Of a stretch of DNA of 9,578 nt, positions 1 through 4,757 are shown in pieces. The stretch is from NCBI GenBank assembly GCA_041581055.1, contig JBFGCT010000163.1:1-9578 (forward strand), given 5' to 3'. Each line of letters opens with the position of its first letter. Positions within the stretch are counted from its first letter, which is position 1. The position numbers and the translations under genes are program-made. The notes beneath the pieces were generated by a model that made no database searches, was not told the DNA's origin, and saw only the letters and a program-made list of their open reading frames with translations. Source of the DNA: JBFGCT01 sp041581055 (lineage in GTDB: Bacteria; Actinomycetota; Acidimicrobiia; Acidimicrobiales; Ilumatobacteraceae).

Positions 1-316
1 CGTCGATCGCGTCCTGGACGAGCTGGTACGAGCTCGCCGGCTGGTTGGCGGCGAGCGCCTCGTCGATCGCGTCCTGGACGAGCTGGTACGAGCTCGCCGG
101 GGTGATCGCTGCGTTGGCCTCGAGATCTTGGGCCACGACGTCCAGCGTCGCCGGCTGGTTGGCGGCGAGCGCCTCGTCGATCGCGTCCCGGACGAGCTGG
201 TAGGAGCTGGCCGGGGTGATCGCGGCGTTGGCCTCGAGATCTTGGACCATGACGTCCAGCGTCGCCGGCTGGTTGGCGGCGAGCGCCCGGTTGACCGAAT
301 CTTGGACCAGCTGATA
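1..316 (-). repeat. In-frame tandem repeats, 114-bp units with one 60-bp unit
   Basis: Read on the minus strand, units lie at 316-203 (114 bp), 202-89 (114 bp), 88-29 (60 bp) and 28-1 (cut by the edge). Bases 1-40 and 61-100 are identical. The short unit equals a full unit minus 54 bp, an in-frame loss of 18 residues, and its junction falls on CCGGCGA, which occurs at both ends of the missing segment in the full units. The repeats are coding (see the host gene). The unequal unit suggests slippage or recombination within the array. Confidence 0.9.
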
Positions 317-643
317 CGCGCTCGCGGCCTGCGCTGCCGGCGTCGGGCCGAGGCTGTTCGAGCCGGGGCCTTGCGTGGCGTTCGGCCATTCGATCACGTC
401 CTGGCTGACGTCGGTTCCGCTGTCCCGGACCAGCAACGTGAGTCCCAGGATCCCGACGGCGAACAGTGCGACGACGGGCAGCCAGCGCAGCCAGCGAATC
501 CCGCGCGCCGCCCGGGGCGGCTCGTCGGTGACCCGCCGCCGGTGCTCGGCGACCTCGCGGGACTCCGGCAGCCGTGCCGGGGCCTCGTGCGTCGCTTCGG
601 GCGCCTCATGATGGATGTGCAGTCGGTCGAGAAGCTTCGACAT
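1..643 (-). CDS. Membrane-anchored tandem-repeat protein (partial, C-terminus beyond left edge)
   Basis: The frame is open from ATG at 643 to the window edge, giving 214 codons. A strong Shine-Dalgarno (AAAGGAG at 650-656, 6-nt spacer) fixes the start. Residues 1-50 are polar and probably cytoplasmic: His/Glu-rich, then Arg-rich (EHRRRV, RAARGIRWLRW). Residues 51-72 form one hydrophobic segment (LPVVALFAVGILGLTLLV), so an N-in/C-out type II anchor is expected. A short linker (about 73-108) leads into repeats starting at Tyr110. Each full repeat is 38 residues: a helix beginning YQLVQDAIDEALAANQPA and a second half TLDVVAQDLEANAAITPASS. Repeats 1 and 2 are full length, repeat 3 has only the first half, and repeat 4 is cut by the edge. 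I do not recognise the family. An extracytoplasmic scaffold or wall-spanning role is inference. It is divergent from the SARP gene across 155 bp. Longer antisense frames here lack this combination of SD, membrane segment and repeats. Confidence 0.82.
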   Translation of the reverse strand, partial: MSKLLDRLHIHHEAPEATHEAPARLPESREVAEHRRRVTDEPPRAARGIRWLRWLPVVALFAVGILGLTLLVRDSGTDVSQDVIEWPNATQGPGSNSLGPTPAAQAASAYQLVQDSVNRALAANQPATLDVMVQDLEANAAITPASSYQLVRDAIDEALAANQPATLDVVAQDLEANAAITPASSYQLVQDAIDEALAANQPASSYQLVQDAID

Positions 644-649
644 CTTCCG

Positions 650-656
650 CTCCTTT
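650..656 (-). promoter_or_regulatory. Shine-Dalgarno of the repeat protein
   Basis: AAAGGAG on the minus strand, 6 nt before ATG 643. It is one of the few clear ribosome binding sites in this window and supports that the minus-strand frame is real. The 644-798 divergent spacer shows no convincing -35/-10 pair for either side. Confidence 0.7.
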
Positions 657-798
657 CGCCTCGATCTCTCCTTCGACTCCATTGTCCACCCCGCGCCCTG
701 AGGCTCACCCGCCGTCGGCTGCCGCCCGGCGCAACGTGCGCTGAGGGACGTCCGCCCCTGGACATGAGCGCCGCATGGAGGACACTTGAAGTGGAAAG

Positions 799-1575
799 GT
801 GGCGACGGGCAAGAGGATGACGACGCCGATGAGCGAACGACCGGTGATCCGCGTGCTGGGACCGATCGACGTCATGACCGCGACGGGAAGCGCCTCGGTC
901 GGCGGGATCCGCGCCCGCGCCGTACTCGGGGCGCTCGTGATCTCCGCCGGGCACGCCGTCCCGATCGACCACATGTGCGAGGCGGTGTGGGGCGTCGACC
1001 CGCCGCCCTCTGCCGACAACACACTCCAGTCGTATGTCTCCGACATCCGACGCGTGCTCGGGGCGGGGACGATCGCGCGGTCCGATCACTCCTATGAGCT
1101 CGACGCGCACGCGGTGGACATCGACGCGCGTCAGTTCGAGCAACTGCTCCGGAGGGCGACCGAGGCGCGCGCCGATTCCGAGGAGTCGTGGCGCCTCTGC
1201 CACGATGCGCTCCGGTTGTGGCGCGGGCGGCCGTTCGGCGATCTGGCCGACGAGGAGGCCTTCCGCCTCGAGGCGTACCGACTCGACGAGCTGCGGTTGG
1301 CGACCATGGAGCTGAGCCTCGAGGCCGACCTCGCCCTCGGTCGCCACGAGCTGGTCGTCGGCGAGCTCGAAGTCGCTGTCGAAGAGCACCCCTATCGTGA
1401 GCGGCTCTGGTATCTGCTGATCCAGGCCCTGGCGCGCGACGACCGGCGCGTCGAAGCGCTCCGCGCCTGTGCCCGGCTGCGCCGCGTCCTCCGCGAGGTC
1501 GGCATCGCGCCCGGGAGCGACGTCACCGAGATCGAGCGCCGGATCCTCGGCGGCGACGTCGGGCAAACGGGTTGA
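799..1575 (+). CDS. SARP-family (BTAD domain) transcriptional regulator
   Basis: 258 residues from GTG 799, close to the size of minimal SARPs such as ActII-ORF4. Residues about 17-105 are an OmpR-like winged helix, with RVLGPIDV, a core ending AVWG, and DNTLQSYVSDIRRVLG for the recognition-helix region. Residues about 108-253 are a bacterial transcriptional activation domain: ALRLWRGRPFGDL, EAYRLDELRLATMELSLEADLALGRHELVVGELE, EEHPYRERLWYLLIQAL and LREVGIAPGSDVTEIERRIL. There is no NB-ARC, TPR or cyclase extension, so it should act as a stand-alone DNA-binding activator. The start is uncertain: GTG 799 follows GGAAAG with almost no spacer. ATG 829 (MSERPVIRVLG) matches the usual SARP N-terminus and follows AAGAGG by 12 nt. 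ATG 817 is also possible. The target is unknown; candidates are the divergent repeat protein and the downstream Fe-S gene. Small SARPs often control nearby genes, but no biosynthetic cluster is visible here. Confidence 0.88.
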   Translation: MATGKRMTTPMSERPVIRVLGPIDVMTATGSASVGGIRARAVLGALVISAGHAVPIDHMCEAVWGVDPPPSADNTLQSYVSDIRRVLGAGTIARSDHSYELDAHAVDIDARQFEQLLRRATEARADSEESWRLCHDALRLWRGRPFGDLADEEAFRLEAYRLDELRLATMELSLEADLALGRHELVVGELEVAVEEHPYRERLWYLLIQALARDDRRVEALRACARLRRVLREVGIAPGSDVTEIERRILGGDVGQTG

Positions 1576-1627
1576 TCCGCGGCGGCTCGACCGGGCGTGT
1601 TCGCGTCACCTCTGCGAGAATCGATGA

Positions 1628-2308
1628 ATGCCCACCGCCGACGACATCACGCCTCAGATCACCTGCCTGCCGGGCGGGCCGTACCTCGTCCGCGGCGGCG
1701 TGCCGGTCGTGCGCCAGACGCCGGTCTCGTCCGAGCATGGCGAGCCGCTCGCCTGGCGCGCCCGCGATCCGCTCGAGGCCACCGACAGCTACGCGCTGTG
1801 CCGGTGCGGCCAGTCGGGCAACAAGCCGTTCTGCGACGGGAGCCACGCGTCGGCCGGGTTCGACGGGACCGATGTCGCCGGTTCGTCCACCTACGACGAG
1901 CGCTCGACGACGCTCGGGGGGACCGGGATCACGGTGCGCGACGACCGGTCGATCTGCGCGCACGCCGGGTTCTGCGGCAACCGGGTCACCAATATCTGGG
2001 AGCAGGTCGCGGCGACCGACGACTCGTTGGTCCGCCTCGCGGTCATCAACGAGGTCGAGAAGTGCCCGTCGGGCGCGCTGACCTTCCGGTTCGACGGCGA
2101 CGCCGAGGATCTCGAGGCGGAGCGGCCGGCGCGCGTCGGGGTGATCGACGACGGCCCGCTGTGGGTGACCGGCGGCATCCCGGTCACGACGAGCGGGGGC
2201 GCCGAGCTGGAGACGCGGGCCCGCGTCACCTTGTGCCGGTGCGGCCAGTCGGCGAACAAGCCGCTGTGCGACGGCTCGCACCACGACGCCGGCTTCACCG
2301 ACAGCTGA
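1628..2308 (+). CDS. Three-cluster iron-sulfur protein: CDGSH - 4Fe-4S (Fer4_19) - CDGSH
   Basis: 226 residues. Two CDGSH motifs are visible: CRCGQSGNKPFCDGSH (Cys58, Cys60, Cys69, His73) and CRCGQSANKPLCDGSH (Cys203, Cys205, Cys214, His218). Each has the 3Cys-1His ligand set that binds a [2Fe-2S] cluster in this family. Each is preceded by a related strand motif (GPYLVRGGVPV at about 18-28, GPLWVTGGIPV at about 177-187), so the two halves look like an internal duplication. Between them, residues about 103-155 (CAHAGFC with Cys110 and Cys116, then EKCPSGAL with Cys146) match the divergent 4Fe-4S mono-cluster domain (Fer4_19). There is no signal peptide or membrane segment, so it is probably a cytosolic redox or Fe-S protein; its partner is unknown. 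It starts 52 bp after the SARP gene and could share its transcript, though GAGAAT six bases before ATG 1628 could be a -10 for a leaderless start. No good Shine-Dalgarno is present. Confidence 0.9.
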   Translation: MPTADDITPQITCLPGGPYLVRGGVPVVRQTPVSSEHGEPLAWRARDPLEATDSYALCRCGQSGNKPFCDGSHASAGFDGTDVAGSSTYDERSTTLGGTGITVRDDRSICAHAGFCGNRVTNIWEQVAATDDSLVRLAVINEVEKCPSGALTFRFDGDAEDLEAERPARVGVIDDGPLWVTGGIPVTTSGGAELETRARVTLCRCGQSANKPLCDGSHHDAGFTDS

Positions 2309-2324
2309 CCGGGGTCGACGTCGC

Positions 2325-2663
2325 TCAGCCGTCGTGGAGCAGCGAGCGCAACGACGCCGCCGCGTCGGCGTACACCGACGCCAGATCGAAGTGGCCCTCC
2401 GACGTGTAGTGCGCCTCCATCTGCATCGCCAGTTGCTCGCCCTCGCGCACGAATTTGGCGCCGTCGGCGCCCGCCGGCCAAGGAGGAACCAGCGGGAGGT
2501 CGTCGGGCGCTCCGGAGGGATCGCCGAGGACGCGGGAGACCGACGCGACCGCCCACGCCAGGATCGCCTCCGGCGCGCTGCGGTCGACCTCGCCCGTCGA
2601 CGCCGTCTGCGCGGCCAGCTCCAGGTGGTAGCGGACCTGGGCGGCGATGCGGTCGGTCTTCAT
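2325..2663 (-). CDS. Small hypothetical protein
   Basis: 112 residues from ATG 2663, preceded by a clear Shine-Dalgarno (CGAGGA, 9-nt spacer). GTG 2693 is an in-frame alternative adding ten residues (MIDEQRGSPT). TAACCT lies 7 nt before that GTG, so 2693 could be either a leaderless start or simply near the transcription start. The sequence is soluble and largely helical in character (IAAQVRYHLELAAQ, EAILAWAVASVSRVLG, DLASVYADAAASLRSLL), with a Pro-rich middle (DDLPLVPPWPAGADG). It has no cysteines, membrane segment or motif I recognise. The thioesterase gene ends 46-76 bp upstream on the same strand, so co-transcription is possible. Its 3' end converges with the CDGSH gene at 16 bp. Confidence 0.72.
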   Translation of the reverse strand: MKTDRIAAQVRYHLELAAQTASTGEVDRSAPEAILAWAVASVSRVLGDPSGAPDDLPLVPPWPAGADGAKFVREGEQLAMQMEAHYTSEGHFDLASVYADAAASLRSLLHDG

Positions 2664-2700
2664 GGTTGGAGATCCTCGCTGTTCGTCGATCACGTGTTCG

Positions 2701-2706
2701 AGGTTA
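2701..2706 (-). promoter_or_regulatory. Candidate -10 (TAACCT) for the small hypothetical gene
   Basis: TAACCT on the minus strand fits TANNNT and lies 7 nt before GTG 2693 and 37 nt before ATG 2663. No good -35 is seen at 16-18 bp; TTGCGG lies at a 15-bp spacing. It would give this gene its own promoter rather than relying on the thioesterase transcript. Confidence 0.35.
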
Positions 2707-2739
2707 CGCGGCGCGGATCACCCGCAACAGGGTCCTCTG

Positions 2740-3189
2740 TCAGGTCGTTCGGCGGCCGCGTTCGACGAGCCACTGCGGGAGCCTGGTCGGGCGGCCCCGG
2801 TCGTTGACGCAGCCATGGACCGTGACGCCGGTCGCCCGCGGCGACGGCTCGCCCCCCTCGTCGAGGGTCGTGATCAGGTACGCCATCTGGAACGTTGCTC
2901 GGGTGACCGCGGCGAGCCGCAGGTGAACGGTGATCACGTCGTCGAACCCCAACGGCTGCCGGTACGACACGAACGCCTCCAGGACCGGCGACTCGAGTCC
3001 CGCGTCACGCCACTCGCCGAACGGGTGGCCGATGTGGCGGAGATAGGCCACCCGCGCCTCCTCGAAGTACACGACGTAGTTGCCGTGGTGGACGACGTTC
3101 ATCGCGTCGGTCTCCACGAACCGGACGCGGATCTCGTGCCCGAAGTCGTAGTCGGCGGGGTTCGTGGAGGGCTCGACCGAGAGGCGCAC
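2740..3189 (-). CDS. Acyl-CoA thioesterase, hotdog fold (4-hydroxybenzoyl-CoA thioesterase / YbgC-like)
   Basis: 149 residues from GTG 3189. The N-terminal half carries the family signature IRVRFVETDAMNVVHHGNYVVYFEEARVAYLRHIG. Asp28 in ETDAMNVVHHGNY is the expected catalytic acid and the following long helix is the hotdog helix. The strands (SPVLEAFVSYRQPLGFDDVITVHLRL, ATFQMAYLIT, RATGVTVHGCVN) complete one domain of normal family length. It should hydrolyse acyl-CoA thioesters in the cytosol; the substrate cannot be told. The open frame extends to 3471, but residues beyond 3236 would be antisense to ybaK and look like low-complexity shadow. GTG 3189 is chosen because CAGACT lies 6 nt upstream, as expected for a leaderless transcript. 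ATG 3237 is the alternative and would overlap the ybaK start. Confidence 0.88.
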   Translation of the reverse strand: MRLSVEPSTNPADYDFGHEIRVRFVETDAMNVVHHGNYVVYFEEARVAYLRHIGHPFGEWRDAGLESPVLEAFVSYRQPLGFDDVITVHLRLAAVTRATFQMAYLITTLDEGGEPSPRATGVTVHGCVNDRGRPTRLPQWLVERGRRTT

Positions 3190-3235
3190 GCGACGAGTCT
3201 GGCCGCCGGAGGCCGAATGGGAAAGACTGGACGGC
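3190..3235. promoter_or_regulatory. Compact divergent promoter region, thioesterase / ybaK
   Basis: The 46 bp between GTG 3189 (minus) and ATG 3236 (plus) hold two back-to-back -10-like hexamers. CAGACT on the minus strand (3196-3201) is 6 nt from the GTG. AAGACT on the plus strand (3223-3228) is 7 nt from the ATG. Both resemble TAGACT before the ferredoxin gene. No good -35 boxes are seen, and each -35 would fall near the opposite gene's -10, so the two promoters may compete. GGGAAAG at 3219-3225 could instead be a loose Shine-Dalgarno for ybaK. Confidence 0.45.
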
Positions 3236-3700
3236 ATGACGCCGGCGATCCGGACGCTCGAGGCCGCCGGCGTCGACTTCCGCCTGCACGAGTTCGAGCG
3301 GGGCGACGAGCGGCGCGACTTCGGCCAGGCCGCCGCCGTCGCACTCGGCGTGCCCGCCGAGCGGGTGTTCAAGACACTCGTGGTCGACCTCGGCGACGAG
3401 CTGTGCGTCGCCGTCGTCCCGGTGAGCTGCTCGCTGTCGCTCAAACGCGTCGCCGGCGCCCTGGGCGCCAAGCGGGCGACGATGTGCGATCCGGCGCGCG
3501 CCGAGCGATCGACCGGCTACGTCGTGGGCGGCATCAGCCCGCTGGGCCAGAGGCGGCCACTGCGCACGGTCCTCGACGAGTCCGCCGAGCTGTTCGACAC
3601 GATCTACGTCAGTGGCGGCCGCCGCGGACTCGACATCGAACTCGCCCCCGGCGACCTGGCGCGAACCCTCGACGCGTCGGTCGCCGACGTGGCCGCGTGA
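3236..3700 (+). CDS. ybaK: Cys-tRNA(Pro) deacylase, YbaK family
   Basis: 154 residues from ATG 3236, against 159 in E. coli YbaK, and collinear with it. The start MTPAIRTLEAAGVDFRLHEF matches the family start, so the in-frame extension back to 3164 is rejected. FGQAAAVALGVPAERVFKTLVVDL contains the conserved Lys46 of the active pocket. ALGAKRATMCDPARAERSTGYVVGGISPLGQ (residues 75-105) and YVSGGRRGLDIELAPGDLARTL (residues 124-145) are the family signature segments. It is a free-standing trans-editing enzyme that hydrolyses Cys mischarged onto tRNA(Pro) by prolyl-tRNA synthetase, acting in the cytosol. Its stop is 6 bp from the stop of the convergent protease gene. It has no functional link to its neighbours that I can see. 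Confidence 0.95.
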   Translation: MTPAIRTLEAAGVDFRLHEFERGDERRDFGQAAAVALGVPAERVFKTLVVDLGDELCVAVVPVSCSLSLKRVAGALGAKRATMCDPARAERSTGYVVGGISPLGQRRPLRTVLDESAELFDTIYVSGGRRGLDIELAPGDLARTLDASVADVAA

Positions 3701-3706
3701 GCCGGC

Positions 3707-4600
3707 CTAACGCGCCGGGTGGCGTAACAGCGCCTCGATCCGGGCGACCCGCGTCCTGGCCGGCGGGTGGGAGGCGGCCAGGCGCGCCCGCCAACCGATC
3801 GGGCGGCCGGCGGTTCCGGACGCCAGCACGTGGCGCAGCGCGCTCGCCAGCTCGCGCCCGAACCCCATCCTGACCGCCCGCTGGTCGGCCTCGAACTCCG
3901 ACGAGCGGCCGACGACGTTGGCGAGCGACCCGCTCGCCCGGATCCCCGCGGTGAACACCCACGACACGCCGCGGATCACCGTCGCCGCGACGGCGCCGAG
4001 CGTGGCGATCGCGGGCGAGCGGCGGCCGAAGCTGGTGCCGGCGGCGTGGGCGACGTTCTCGAGGAAGAACCCGATCCGGGCGAGCAACACGACCGGCGCC
4101 GACAACCAGTGGTAGATCGTGATCGCCACCGTGTGCAACCCGAGGTGGTGGCTCAGCTCGTGGGCGAGGACGCCGAGCAGTTGCGGCTCGGACAGCTCCT
4201 CGACGGCGTACGACGTCACGACGACGAGGTGCCCGCCGCAGGCGAACGCGTTCAGCTCGTCCGACGGCAGCACTCGCAGCACGTAGCGATCAGGGGGGAG
4301 GTTGTTGGCCTGCGCGATCGCCCGCCACATCGGCGCGATGACCGCCGCCTCGGCGTCCGACGGGCGCCGGGCGCCGAGGATGGGGGTCAGCGCAATCGCC
4401 TGCGCCGGGCGGACGAAGAGCAACAGCCCGATCGCCAGGAAGACCGCGACCGAGGCCCAGTACGGCGTGTCGGCGACCAGTCGCAGCGGTAGCCAGAGCA
4501 CGACCAGCGCGAGCAGGGTGAACGGCGCCATTGCGACGACCGGCACGAACGCCCAGATCGCCGACCGCTCGACGTTTCGCGCGCCGCGCACCCGTTCCAT
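3707..4600 (-). CDS. M48-family (HtpX-like) membrane zinc metalloprotease
   Basis: 297 residues from ATG 4600. Hydrophobic segments at about 18-42 and 48-70 form an N-terminal membrane hairpin. LPSDELNAFACGGHLVVVTSYAVEELSEPQLLGVLAHELSHHLG (about 111-154) holds the HExxH zinc site (His147, Glu148, His151). Further hydrophobic stretches follow at about 158-180 and 195-225. SSEFEADQRAVRMGF supplies the third ligand (Glu235) and Asp239, and the C-terminus SHPPARTRVARIEALLRH is typical of M48 proteases. HtpX-type enzymes degrade damaged membrane proteins on the cytoplasmic side; the substrate here is unknown. The frame continues to 4777 but that part overlaps the divergent HD-GYP gene and lacks family features. 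ATG 4600 directly precedes the first membrane segment; TATCCT lies 10 nt upstream as a possible -10, and GAGGG sits too close to be a normal ribosome site. Confidence 0.92.
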   Translation of the reverse strand: MERVRGARNVERSAIWAFVPVVAMAPFTLLALVVLWLPLRLVADTPYWASVAVFLAIGLLLFVRPAQAIALTPILGARRPSDAEAAVIAPMWRAIAQANNLPPDRYVLRVLPSDELNAFACGGHLVVVTSYAVEELSEPQLLGVLAHELSHHLGLHTVAITIYHWLSAPVVLLARIGFFLENVAHAAGTSFGRRSPAIATLGAVAATVIRGVSWVFTAGIRASGSLANVVGRSSEFEADQRAVRMGFGRELASALRHVLASGTAGRPIGWRARLAASHPPARTRVARIEALLRHPAR

Positions 4601-4643
4601 GCCCTCATGCAGGATAGGGAACTTCGGCCGCGAACCTTCCGTC

Positions 4644-4668
4644 TGGGAACACTCAAGAGTGGGAACAC
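4644..4668. promoter_or_regulatory. Direct repeat TGGGAACAC x2, possible activator site
   Basis: TGGGAACAC occurs at 4644-4652 and 4660-4668, 16 bp start to start, inside the 157-bp divergent region between the protease and HD-GYP genes. A small inverted repeat, CACTC-AA-GAGTG (4650-4661), lies between and overlaps the copies. Tandem copies about 1.5 helical turns apart can be transcription factor sites. GGAAC is also seen in ECF sigma -35 boxes, but I find no matching -10 at 16-18 bp. Confidence 0.35.
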
Positions 4669-4680
4669 CCCTGCCGATAG
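4653..4680 (+). promoter_or_regulatory. Candidate sigma-28 / WhiG-type promoter for the HD-GYP gene
   Basis: GCCGATAG at 4673-4680 differs by one base from the FliA/WhiG -10 consensus GCCGATAA. TCAA at 4653-4656 is one base from TAAA and lies 16 bp upstream, within the 15-16 bp spacing I recall for this sigma class. Transcription from about 4687 would leave a leader of about 70 nt ending in the GGAGG of the HD-GYP gene. The match is by eye only. Confidence 0.4.
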
Positions 4681-4745
4681 AGGAGGATGCAAGCTCGCCC
4701 GGCGAATCGCGCACAGCCGGGTGCGCAGACGGTCGGGCGACGCAC

Positions 4746-4751
4746 GGAGGG
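4746..4751 (+). promoter_or_regulatory. Shine-Dalgarno that sets the HD-GYP start at GTG 4758
   Basis: GGAGGG, with about 7 nt to GTG 4758. This chooses the GTG over the in-frame upstream extension to 4302, which would be antisense to the protease gene. Confidence 0.75.
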
Positions 4752-4757
4752 AACTGC

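Noticed and set aside
1..316. Regular repeats at the window start resembling a CRISPR or satellite array
   Set aside because: Units are 114/60 bp without unique spacers and translate in frame as part of a membrane-anchored protein with a strong ribosome binding site.
128..820. 230-residue plus-strand open frame
   Set aside because: It is antisense to the repeat protein and crosses the divergent spacer; Arg-rich shadow composition and no family features.
394..1566. 390-residue minus-strand open frame
   Set aside because: It is antisense to the SARP gene and overlaps the repeat protein in another frame; Arg/Ala-rich, no recognisable domain.
2647..3873. 408-residue plus-strand open frame
   Set aside because: It runs antisense through the thioesterase, over ybaK in the wrong frame and into the protease; composition is typical of high-GC shadow.
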